Source of the DNA: Bacteroidaceae bacterium
Lineage (GTDB): Bacteria; Bacteroidota; Bacteroidia; Bacteroidales; Bacteroidaceae
DNA length: 52,410 nucleotides
Assembly (NCBI GenBank): GCA_024398515.1
Contig: JAKSIZ010000009.1
Span: forward strand, 1-52,410
Reading direction: 5' to 3'
The position numbers were made by a program, and so were the translations under genes. Positions 27,732 to 35,255 of the stretch are shown here, one piece after another. Every line of letters begins with the position of its first letter. Within the stretch, counting starts at the first letter, position 1. Below the pieces are notes generated by a model. It was not told where the DNA came from. It searched no databases and saw only the letters and a list, made by a program, of their open reading frames with translations.

Positions 27732-28838
27732 ATGAAACAAGAAATCAAAGTCATCATAAGTGGCGGCGGTACGGGTGGACACATCTTCCCAGCAATCTCA
27801 ATCGCCAATGCGATAAAGGAGCAAATACCTTCGACAAAGATACTCTTCATCGGTGCAGAAGGCAGGATGGAGATGCAACGTGTGCCCGATGCAGGCTACG
27901 AAATAAAAGGACTTCCCATCTGCGGCTTCGACCGTAAGAACCTTTTGAAGAACGTAAAGGTGCTCTATAAGATATGGAAAAGCCAACGCATGGCTAAGAA
28001 AATAATAAAGGATTTCAATCCTGACGTTGTCGTAGGCGTTGGTGGATATGCAAGTGGACCGACACTCAACAAGGCAGCAGCGATGGGTATTCCTTGTCTG
28101 ATACAAGAACAGAACTCGTATGCAGGGGTGACAAACAAGTTGCTTGCCAACAAGGTGGCAAAGGTTTGCGTTGCCTACGAAGGAATGGAACGCTTCTTCC
28201 CTGCCGAGAAGATTATCATGACAGGCAATCCAGTGCGTCAGGCATTGCTCGAAACCAGCCTGTCGAAGGAGGAAGCAAAGAACCTTTTAGGTTTGAATCC
28301 AAACAAACGCACAATACTTTTCGTTGGCGGAAGCCTCGGAGCAAGGACAATAAACGAGAGCATACTCAATCATCTCGACATCATGAAGTCTGCAAACGTG
28401 CAAGTGATTTGGCAAACTGGGAAGTATTATAGTGCTTCTATTGCCGAAAGACTCAAAGGCGAAGACATACCTAACCTGAAAGTCATGGACTTCATAAAGG
28501 ACATGGGCACCGCTTACAAGGCTGCCGACTTGGTTGTCAGCCGTGCAGGTGCAAGTAGTATCTCGGAGTTCTGCCTGTTGGGAACGCCTGTAATCCTCGT
28601 TCCATCGCCTAATGTTGCCGAAGATCATCAGACGAAAAATGCAATGGCACTGGTCAACAAGGGTGCTGCACTGTTTGTAAAAGACGCAGACGCAAAGGAC
28701 ACTCTGCTCGGACTTGCCATAGATGCAGTGGAGGACAACGAAAGACTCCAGACACTCAGTACAAACATCAAGGCACTTGCACTGCCCGACTCGGCAAAGA
28801 TAATAGCCGAAGAAGTAATAAAACTTGCAAAATTATAA
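27732..28838 (+). CDS. murG: UDP-GlcNAc:undecaprenyl-PP-MurNAc-pentapeptide GlcNAc transferase MurG
   Basis: MurG adds GlcNAc to lipid I to make lipid II at the cytoplasmic face of the membrane. The N-terminal loop ISGGGTGGHIFPAISIA (9-25), GVGGYASGP, QEQNSYAGVTNK and the C-terminal VVSRAGASSISEF with SPNVAEDHQTKNA are all diagnostic. The 368-residue length is normal. It sits between ftsW and murC with gaps of 7 and 3 bp. Confidence 0.97.
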   Translation: MKQEIKVIISGGGTGGHIFPAISIANAIKEQIPSTKILFIGAEGRMEMQRVPDAGYEIKGLPICGFDRKNLLKNVKVLYKIWKSQRMAKKIIKDFNPDVVVGVGGYASGPTLNKAAAMGIPCLIQEQNSYAGVTNKLLANKVAKVCVAYEGMERFFPAEKIIMTGNPVRQALLETSLSKEEAKNLLGLNPNKRTILFVGGSLGARTINESILNHLDIMKSANVQVIWQTGKYYSASIAERLKGEDIPNLKVMDFIKDMGTAYKAADLVVSRAGASSISEFCLLGTPVILVPSPNVAEDHQTKNAMALVNKGAALFVKDADAKDTLLGLAIDAVEDNERLQTLSTNIKALALPDSAKIIAEEVIKLAKL

Positions 28839-28841
28839 GAA

Positions 28842-30221
28842 ATGAAGATAGAAGATATAAAGGCTGTATATTTTGTTGGTGCCGGCGGCATAGGCATGAG
28901 TGCCATTGCACGATACTTCATCAATAAGGGCATTGTCGTTGGTGGTTATGACAAGACACCTTCAACCCTGACAAAAGCACTTGAGGAAGAAGGCATGTCA
29001 ATACATTATGATGAGGATGTTGACAAGATACCGACGGAATGCAAGAACAAGGAGAACACCTTAATAATATATACTCCTGCAATTCCAAGCGAACATCAGG
29101 AGTTGGTATTCTTCCGTGAGAATGGTTTTGAAATACAGAAACGTGCGCAGGTGTTGGGAACCCTCACCCATAGCCACAAGGCACTTTGCGTAGCAGGAAC
29201 GCATGGCAAGACAACGACTTCGACCATGGCAGCACACATAATGCACCAGAGCAGTAAGGACTGCAATGCGTTTCTTGGTGGAATATCTAAGAACTACGGC
29301 ACGAACTACATACTCAGCGACAGCGAATATGTGGTAATCGAAGCCGACGAGTTCGACCGTTCGTTCCATTGGCTGAGTCCTTACATGACTGTCATTACCT
29401 CGACCGATGCCGATCATCTTGACATCTACGGCACAGAAGAAGCATATCTTGAAAGTTTCCGCCACTACACTTCGCTCATTCAGGAAGGCGGTGCGCTGAT
29501 TCTTCATACAGGACTTAAGATGCAACCTGACGTAAAGCCAGGTGTCACGACATATACATATAGTCGTGATGAAGGTGATTTCCATGCAGAGAACATAAAG
29601 ATTGAGAACGGAGAAATAACGTTCGACTTCGTTTCTCCAGTAGGAAACATTGAGGGAATAAGTCTCGGTCAGCCTATTCCTATCAACATTGACAATGGTA
29701 TAGCCGCAATGGCATTGGCACAACTCAATGGATGCAGCGACGACGAAATACGCAATGCAATGGCAACTTTCGGTGGCGTTGACCGCAGATTTGACTTTAA
29801 GATTAAGAACGACAAGATAGTTTTCCTCAGCGACTACGCACATCATCCGAAGGAAATACTGCAAAGTGCAAAGAGCCTGAAGGAAGTCTATAAGGACAGA
29901 AAGGTTACAGCCCTCTTCCAACCACACCTCTACACGCGCACGCGCGATTTCTATAAGGAGTTCGCAGAAAGTCTGAGCTTGTTCGACGAAGTAATACTGC
30001 TCGACATCTACCCTGCACGTGAAAAGCCGATAGAAGGCGTTACGTCGAAACTCATCTACGACAACCTGCGCACAGATATGGAGAAGATGATGTGCCACAA
30101 GGACGAAGTCCTCGACATTGTACGCAGCAAGGAGTTTGATGTTGCAGTTGTATTAGGTGCTGGCGACCTTGACAACATGGTACCAGAAATAACAGAGATA
30201 CTAAATAATAAGTTGATATGA
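28842..30221 (+). CDS. murC: UDP-MurNAc:L-alanine ligase MurC
   Basis: MurC starts the stem peptide by adding L-alanine to UDP-MurNAc. The 459 residues show the N-terminal VGAGGIGMSAIARYF nucleotide fold, the ATP loop GTHGKTTTS near residue 118, EADEFDRSF and TDADHLDIY in the middle domain, and RRFD and YAHHPKEI in the C domain. The gene overlaps ftsQ by 4 bp. Confidence 0.97.
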   Translation: MKIEDIKAVYFVGAGGIGMSAIARYFINKGIVVGGYDKTPSTLTKALEEEGMSIHYDEDVDKIPTECKNKENTLIIYTPAIPSEHQELVFFRENGFEIQKRAQVLGTLTHSHKALCVAGTHGKTTTSTMAAHIMHQSSKDCNAFLGGISKNYGTNYILSDSEYVVIEADEFDRSFHWLSPYMTVITSTDADHLDIYGTEEAYLESFRHYTSLIQEGGALILHTGLKMQPDVKPGVTTYTYSRDEGDFHAENIKIENGEITFDFVSPVGNIEGISLGQPIPINIDNGIAAMALAQLNGCSDDEIRNAMATFGGVDRRFDFKIKNDKIVFLSDYAHHPKEILQSAKSLKEVYKDRKVTALFQPHLYTRTRDFYKEFAESLSLFDEVILLDIYPAREKPIEGVTSKLIYDNLRTDMEKMMCHKDEVLDIVRSKEFDVAVVLGAGDLDNMVPEITEILNNKLI

Positions 30222-30967
30222 TAAACAAGACTTGGAGTAACATCATCTTCATTGTGCTCGACATCGCCATACTGGTGTATGTTGTTCTGGCAATGACCTC
30301 TTTCAATAAGCCACTTATTGAGACCAACGACACGTGCTCCAAACTTGAAATCAACATAGAAGAAAACCTCACGGCAGGATTCCTTACGTCTGACGACATA
30401 AAGAGCATACTTATGTCGAAGAAAATCTACCCATTGGGCAAGTCAATCAGCATGATAAGCACAAGGGAAATAGAGGAAACTCTGCTCGAAAACAATCTTG
30501 TAGAGTCGGTGCTTTGCTACACAACGAGCAACAATCACGTCATCATAGGACTCAAGCAACGTACGGCTGTTTTGAGAATTAAAACCGACATGGGCGATGA
30601 CTATTACCTTGACAACAACGGGAACATCATTCCGAAAGTGCAATACCCAACCGACCTGATTGTCGCTACGGGCAACTTCTCGCGCAAATATGCACAGAAA
30701 CATCTGTCAGGATTAGGCAACATCCTTGTCGGCGACAACTTCTGGAAAGACGAGATTGAACAGATATACGTCATGCCTTCAGGCACGATAGAAATGATTC
30801 CACGCACAGGAAATCACGTAATCTACCTTGGCGAACCAACCGACATAGAGAGCAAACTTGAGCGTCTGTACAAGTTCTATAAGTTCGGTCTCAACAAGAT
30901 TGGATGGAACAAGTATTCATACATCAACCTGGAGTTTGACAACCAGATAATTTGCAAGAAGAAATAA
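30218..30967 (+). CDS. ftsQ: cell-division protein FtsQ/DivIB-like
   Basis: A 249-residue bitopic protein in the ftsQ position. It has a short cytoplasmic N-terminus, one membrane helix (IIFIVLDIAILVYVVLAM, about 9-26), then a periplasmic part with POTRA-like and beta domains (NLVESVLCYTTSNNHVIIGLKQRTAVLRI and the DNNGNIIPK segment typical of FtsQ). FtsQ recruits the FtsL/FtsB pair and FtsW/FtsI. The assignment relies on topology, the 'R-PVA/xNG' type motif and position. It overlaps murC by 4 bp. Confidence 0.9.
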   Translation: MINKTWSNIIFIVLDIAILVYVVLAMTSFNKPLIETNDTCSKLEINIEENLTAGFLTSDDIKSILMSKKIYPLGKSISMISTREIEETLLENNLVESVLCYTTSNNHVIIGLKQRTAVLRIKTDMGDDYYLDNNGNIIPKVQYPTDLIVATGNFSRKYAQKHLSGLGNILVGDNFWKDEIEQIYVMPSGTIEMIPRTGNHVIYLGEPTDIESKLERLYKFYKFGLNKIGWNKYSYINLEFDNQIICKKK

Positions 30968-31000
30968 ACAACAACACGAATATAAAACCAATACAAATAT

Positions 31001-32371
31001 ATGGCAAAAGATTTTGTAGTCGCTATTGAACTCGGTTCATCAAAGATGACGGGCATAGCTGGAAAGAAAAATGCTGATGGTAGTATCAATGTTCTTGCCC
31101 TTGCGCAAGAAGATTCCTCTGCTTTCATACGTAAAGGGTATGTTTACAACATTGACAAGACAGCAAGTGCGATTTCAAGCATCGTGACGAACCTGTCAAG
31201 TCAATTGAAGACTCAAATCAAGAAGGTCTATGTGGGCATTGGCGGACAATCTATTCGCAGTTACACGAACAAGATTATCCGCGAGTTCCCTATGGAAACA
31301 AAGATTACACAAAACATGGTGTTCGACCTTATGGATGCCAATCGTGCCACTCGCTATCCTGAACAGGAAATACTCGATGTTGTCGTTCAGGAATACAAGG
31401 TCAACAATCAAATGCAAATCGACCCTGCCGGCATAGAATGCACACGTCTTGAGGGTACATTCCTTAATATTATATATAGACAAGCATTCTACCGCAACCT
31501 TGCCAATTGCTTTGCAACAGCAGGCGTAAGGGTTGAAGACATGTTCCCTGCATCGGTTGCTTTGTCCGAAGCAGTGCTTACCGAGTCAGAACGTCGCTCC
31601 GGTTGTGTGCTCGTTGACTTGGGAGCAGACACTACGACAGTAGCAGTTTATTTCAAGAACATACTTCGTCATGTTGCCGTCATCCCATTGGGAAGCCGCA
31701 ACATAACGAAAGACATTGCTTCACTGCAACTCGACGAAGACGAGGCTGAGGCTATAAAGTTGAAATATGCCGTGGCTTACACCGACAACAGCGACATTGA
31801 CCTTGACCTCAACTACTCTATTGCCCCTGACCGTTCAATCGAAAGCCAGCGATTCATCGAGATTGTAGAGTCGCGACTTGAGGAGATTATCGAGAACGTG
31901 AAAAGCCAGATACCGCAAGAATACGAAGGCAGGCTTATGGGTGGATTTATCCTTACAGGCGGTGGTGCTAACATGAGAAAGATTGAGATAGCATTCGAAA
32001 AAATCACCCACTCTACTAAAATCCGTATTGCAAAGACCATCTGCTGCCCTATCTTCTCAAAGATTGACAAGATAAATGCCAAGGACGGAACGCTGAACAC
32101 AGTTATAGGAATTCTTGCAAAGGGCAATGAGAACTGTGCCGGCGACGAGATTGTACTTGGCGATTTATTCCAGAACTCTGCCATGACAAATGATGTGCTT
32201 GAGGAAAAAGAGCCTGTCGAACCTGAAAAGTTTGTCGTTCCAGAACCTGAAATAGTCGAAGACGACGAGGAACAGGACGAGAAGCCATCCAAGGAAAAGC
32301 AGAAGAAAAACAGTGGATTTAACAACCTCTGGAAGTTCATCAAGGACATGGTTGAGCCAGAAGAAGAATAA
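31001..32371 (+). CDS. ftsA: cell-division protein FtsA
   Basis: FtsA is the actin-like anchor that ties FtsZ to the membrane. The 456-residue protein has AIELGSSKMTGIAG at the N-terminus (phosphate 1), VLVDLGADTTTVAVY (phosphate 2) and GGFILTGGGANM (adenosine loop). After residue about 390 comes an acidic, Pro/Glu-rich linker (VEPEKFVVPEPEIVEDDEE..). It ends in NNLWKFIKDMVEPEEE, which looks like the amphipathic membrane-targeting helix. The tail is longer than in E. coli FtsA (420). Confidence 0.96.
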   Translation: MAKDFVVAIELGSSKMTGIAGKKNADGSINVLALAQEDSSAFIRKGYVYNIDKTASAISSIVTNLSSQLKTQIKKVYVGIGGQSIRSYTNKIIREFPMETKITQNMVFDLMDANRATRYPEQEILDVVVQEYKVNNQMQIDPAGIECTRLEGTFLNIIYRQAFYRNLANCFATAGVRVEDMFPASVALSEAVLTESERRSGCVLVDLGADTTTVAVYFKNILRHVAVIPLGSRNITKDIASLQLDEDEAEAIKLKYAVAYTDNSDIDLDLNYSIAPDRSIESQRFIEIVESRLEEIIENVKSQIPQEYEGRLMGGFILTGGGANMRKIEIAFEKITHSTKIRIAKTICCPIFSKIDKINAKDGTLNTVIGILAKGNENCAGDEIVLGDLFQNSAMTNDVLEEKEPVEPEKFVVPEPEIVEDDEEQDEKPSKEKQKKNSGFNNLWKFIKDMVEPEEE

Positions 32372-32394
32372 TAAAAATCGTAAATAACACATAT

Positions 32395-33720
32395 ATGCTT
32401 GGATCAGAAATTAACAACATGCCAAACGTATTAGACTTTGGTGAACCAACAAACGAACACAGCATAATCAAAGTCATCGGCGTAGGTGGCGGTGGCGGCA
32501 ATGCTGTCAACCACATGTACCGTCAGGGAATACACGATGTTTCCTTCGTACTCTGCAATACCGACAATCAGGCTCTCACTGATTCCAACGTTCCGCTCAA
32601 GGTGCAACTCGGCAACGAGGGGCTTGGAGCAGGCAACAAACCCGAAAAGGCACGTGCTGCTGCCGAAGAAAGCATCGACGATGTGCGCCGTATGCTCAGC
32701 GACGGCACAAAGATGGCTTTCATCACAGCAGGCATGGGAGGCGGCACAGGAACTGGTGCGGCACCTGTCATCGCACGTGTGTCAAAGGAACTTGGAATAC
32801 TCACGGTCGGCATAGTGACCATTCCTTTCCGTTTCGAGGGCGAGAAGAAAATAGACCAGGCACTCGATGGAGTAGAGGAAATGTCGAAAAACGTTGACGC
32901 TATGCTCGTGATAAACAACGAGAGACTACGCGAAATCTACCCTCACCTCACGGTTCTCGACGCCTTCGCAAAGGCCGACGACACCCTGAGCGTGGCAGCA
33001 AAGAGCATTGCGGAAATCATTACAGTCCACGGACTTATCAATCTCGACTTTAACGACGTGAAGACTGTGCTCAAGGATGGAGGCGTTGCCATAATGAGCA
33101 CTGGCTATGGCGAGGGCGAAGGCAGGGTAAAGAAAGCCATCGAGGATGCGCTCAACTCTCCGTTGCTGAACAATAACGACATCTTCTCTTCACGCAAGAT
33201 TCTGCTCTCAATATCGTCGAGCGACGACAAAGAGGGCAATAACGGTCTCACAATGGAAGAGATGGGCGACGTGCATAACTTCATGTCGAAGTTCGACGAC
33301 TTCGAAATAAAGTGGGGACTTGCCGTTGATCCTGAACTCGGACGCAAGGTGAAAGTGACTATCATAGCCACTGGTTACGGTCTCGACAGTATATCTGGCA
33401 TGGACGAGCACAACCGCAAATACACTCAGCAGGACGCACAAAAGGCTGCAGAACTTGCCGAGAAGAAGGCTGAACATCGCATCCGTCGCGAGAAATACTA
33501 CGGTTTGGAAACCAACGTGCCGCACAAGAACCGCCCGAAGGTATTCATCTTCGAACTCGATGACCTCGACAACGACGACATCATAGAGCAGGTTGATGCA
33601 ATCCCGACCTACAAGCGTTCGCTCGAAAACCTGCGCAACATCAAGAACATATCACCGATATTGCAGCCAGAAAAACCTCTTGAGCCCGACAATAGCGGAA
33701 AGATAAGTTTCTTTGATTAA
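32395..33720 (+). CDS. ftsZ: cell-division GTPase FtsZ
   Basis: FtsZ polymerises into the division ring. The 441 residues show VIGVGGGGGNAVNHM, NTDNQAL, the tubulin signature GMGGGTGTGAAP, RFEGEKK and the T7-loop NLDFNDVK. After the core, a short charged linker leads to the C-terminal region ending PLEPDNSGKISFFD. An in-frame ATG nine codons downstream (MPNVLDFG) could also start it. It closes the dcw cluster, converging on recO with a 3-bp gap and no visible hairpin between them. Confidence 0.98.
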   Translation: MLGSEINNMPNVLDFGEPTNEHSIIKVIGVGGGGGNAVNHMYRQGIHDVSFVLCNTDNQALTDSNVPLKVQLGNEGLGAGNKPEKARAAAEESIDDVRRMLSDGTKMAFITAGMGGGTGTGAAPVIARVSKELGILTVGIVTIPFRFEGEKKIDQALDGVEEMSKNVDAMLVINNERLREIYPHLTVLDAFAKADDTLSVAAKSIAEIITVHGLINLDFNDVKTVLKDGGVAIMSTGYGEGEGRVKKAIEDALNSPLLNNNDIFSSRKILLSISSSDDKEGNNGLTMEEMGDVHNFMSKFDDFEIKWGLAVDPELGRKVKVTIIATGYGLDSISGMDEHNRKYTQQDAQKAAELAEKKAEHRIRREKYYGLETNVPHKNRPKVFIFELDDLDNDDIIEQVDAIPTYKRSLENLRNIKNISPILQPEKPLEPDNSGKISFFD

Positions 33721-33723
33721 ACC

Positions 33724-34428
33724 TTAATTTCCATACACCTCTCTGAGGATTTCAAGCGACTTCAGCTCGGGAAATCCTGGGATGCGAAGCTTGTAATAAC
33801 TTATAAGAACCTCTAAGCACTGGTTCCTCTCCGAGTGATTCATTGCGTAGAGGTTCATCTTTTCATACTCCATGCCGATGAGATTGGCTATATCGTTCAT
33901 GTCGAGCCGCGGACCACTCATCGCATCTCTACCCACCTTGCTTGCCACAATCTCTCTGAACTCCTCGTCGTACATAGGATTATACCCCAGAAAACATAGC
34001 AGCTTCGCAAGGAAAACGATATGAAAACTTGCAAAATCCTCACCACTATGTTCGAGCCACACGAGGCTCTCCACTATGAACCGAAACAACTCCGCGTTCC
34101 CCTTTTCGCCCTTCAGCACATACCGCAGCACCTCAGCAACGAACATGACTATGGTAATCTTATAAGGATTACGATACACCTCGTCGAGCATCACAGCCGC
34201 ACGCACCTCCTTCATATACTGCAACTGGCGGTTCTGACGCAAGTCAAACTCCACCTCGACCACCGATAAAGGCTGCATCAGCATCCGCACGCCTCTCCCT
34301 TGCTTCCCCTTTGCTGCCCTGCAAAGAAAGGAGACCACGCCCTCATTCTCGAAATAAACCGCCACGATGTTGGCATCGTCGCCGTATTTCAACGAGTTCA
34401 ATACTATACCCCTACCCTTTGTCAACAT
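33724..34428 (-). CDS. recO: DNA repair protein RecO
   Basis: RecO loads RecA on gapped DNA with RecF/RecR and anneals strands. The start MLTKGRGIVLNSLKYGDDANIV at 34428 is typical (234 residues); an upstream in-frame start would run through the promoter box. The OB-fold N-domain (VSFLCRAAKGKQGRG, LMQPLSVVEVEFD) and the helical C-domain (FIVESLVWLEH, FHIVFLAKLLCFLGYNP) are present. The usual zinc cysteines of the C-domain are not evident. It is transcribed against ftsZ. Confidence 0.93.
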   Translation of the reverse strand: MLTKGRGIVLNSLKYGDDANIVAVYFENEGVVSFLCRAAKGKQGRGVRMLMQPLSVVEVEFDLRQNRQLQYMKEVRAAVMLDEVYRNPYKITIVMFVAEVLRYVLKGEKGNAELFRFIVESLVWLEHSGEDFASFHIVFLAKLLCFLGYNPMYDEEFREIVASKVGRDAMSGPRLDMNDIANLIGMEYEKMNLYAMNHSERNQCLEVLISYYKLRIPGFPELKSLEILREVYGN

Positions 34429-34433
34429 AACTG

Positions 34434-34441
34434 CAAAGTTA
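34434..34441 (-). promoter_or_regulatory. recO promoter, -7 box
   Basis: TAACTTTG (complement of 34434-34441) ends only 5 bp before the recO ATG at 34428. Transcription would begin at or just before the start codon, implying a leaderless or nearly leaderless mRNA. No TTTG is seen at the standard upstream distance. Confidence 0.45.
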
Positions 34442-34521
34442 GTGCAAATCGAAGACAATACATGCCTGTTTTTGTTAAAAAACCTAAAAAAGCAGACAAA
34501 ATATCAATTATCAATTGCCAA

Positions 34522-34555
34522 TTGTCAATAATTTATTACCTTTGCATCCGCAAAA
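34522..34555 (+). promoter_or_regulatory. promoter of tRNA-Glu and rpsT
   Basis: TACCTTTG lies at 34537-34544. ATTG at 34514-34517 sits 19 bp upstream. The stretch 34522-34555 is identical over 34 bp to the tRNA-Leu promoter region (6605-6638, minus strand), including the GCATCCGCAAAA just after the box. Confidence 0.75.
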
Positions 34556-34563
34556 AACAAAAC

Positions 34564-34638
34564 GGTCCCTTCGTCTATCGGCTAGGACGAGAGATTTTCA
34601 TTCTCTAAAGAGGAGTTCGACTCTCCTAGGGACTACCA
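34564..34638 (+). tRNA. tRNA-Glu (anticodon TTC)
   Basis: The acceptor stem GGTCCCT/AGGGACT, a D arm with TCTATCGGCTAGGA, the anticodon stem AGAGA/TCTCT with loop TTTTCAT (anticodon TTC), and the T stem AGGAG/CTCCT around TTCGACT make a complete tRNA of 72 nt plus discriminator-adjacent CCA. A CCA is present in the DNA at 34636-34638, unlike in the tRNA-Leu of this window. It probably shares a transcript with rpsT, 34 bp downstream. Confidence 0.97.
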
Positions 34639-34672
34639 ATTAGAATAACGTAAAAAAAGAATTTTTAACAAG

Positions 34673-34930
34673 ATGGCAAACCACAAATCATCTATCAAGA
34701 GAATACGTCAGACAAAGACGAGAACTCTTCATAACAAGTACTACGCAAAGACAATGCGTAATGCTGTTCGCAAACTACGCGCAACAACCGACAAGGACGA
34801 AGCACTCAAGATGTACCCAGAAGTACAGCGAATGCTCGACAAGCTTGCAAAGACCAACATCATCCACAAGAACAAGGCTGCAAACCTCAAGTCAGGTCTT
34901 GCTCTCTACATCAACTCTTTGAACAAGTAA
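34673..34930 (+). CDS. rpsT: 30S ribosomal protein bS20
   Basis: bS20 binds 16S rRNA early in 30S assembly. The 85-residue, very basic protein begins [21 protein letters not shown] and ends in [24 protein letters not shown], both typical of the family. No separate promoter is seen after tRNA-Glu, so the two are probably cotranscribed. A terminator follows at 34958-34989. Confidence 0.97.
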   Translation: MANHKSSIKRIRQTKTRTLHNKYYAKTMRNAVRKLRATTDKDEALKMYPEVQRMLDKLAKTNIIHKNKAANLKSGLALYINSLNK

Positions 34931-34957
34931 TTCCCTTAGTCGCAATGATTCATCATA

Positions 34958-34989
34958 GGGGGGCAAATGCAATGTTTGTCTCCCTTTTT
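34958..34989 (+). terminator. rpsT terminator
   Basis: GGGGGGCAAA (34958-34967) pairs with TTTGTCTCCC (34975-34984), allowing two G-U pairs, around the loop TGCAATG. TTTTT follows at 34985-34989. Confidence 0.8.
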
Positions 34990-35008
34990 CGTTACCATCT
35001 CTGAGGAC

Positions 35009-35090
35009 GAACGCTTAACTCGGAAAAAAGTTGTACAACTTTCACTTGGAAGTTGTACAACTTTCGAACGAAAGTTGTACAACTTTTTTT
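35009..35090 (+). repeat. triple-palindrome element T4 (AAAGTTG core)
   Basis: The units AAAGTTGTACAACTTT (35027-35042), AAGTTGTACAACTTT (35050-35064) and AAAGTTGTACAACTTT (35071-35086) are separated by CACTTGG and CGAACG and run into TTTT. The arm GAACGCTTAACTCGG (35009-35023) is identical to that of T1, but the palindrome core is different. No right arm is found. The non-coding stretch 34931-35255 holds the terminator, this element and the inverted repeat at 35159-35221. Confidence 0.9.
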
Positions 35091-35158
35091 CACCCCCACC
35101 ACACACACCTGTAGAGTCTATCGCACGCTCAATGAAAATCGTATAAGGTTATTAGGTT

Positions 35159-35221
35159 GTGAGGTTATAAGGTTGTAAGAACTTTTTATGTCTTTAGGTA
35201 CTTATAACCTTACAACCTCAC
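35159..35221. repeat. 21-bp inverted repeat of the GGTTATAAGG family
   Basis: The 21 bp at 35159-35179 (GTGAGGTTATAAGGTTGTAAG split around a centre) are the reverse complement of 35201-35221 with two mismatches, both able to form G-U pairs in RNA. The loop is 21 nt. It lies between the convergent rpsT and arabinofuranosidase genes and could act as a terminator for the latter. TGAGGTTATAAGGTT also occurs at 5726-5771. Confidence 0.7.
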
Positions 35222-35255
35222 TTGAAACTGAAAGCTGCAAACATTAACCTTCAAT

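Noticed and set aside
29061-30098. 345-codon open frame on the minus strand inside murC
   Set aside because: It lies wholly antisense to a certain gene, has no family resemblance and is Cys/His/Tyr-rich in a way typical of shadow frames.
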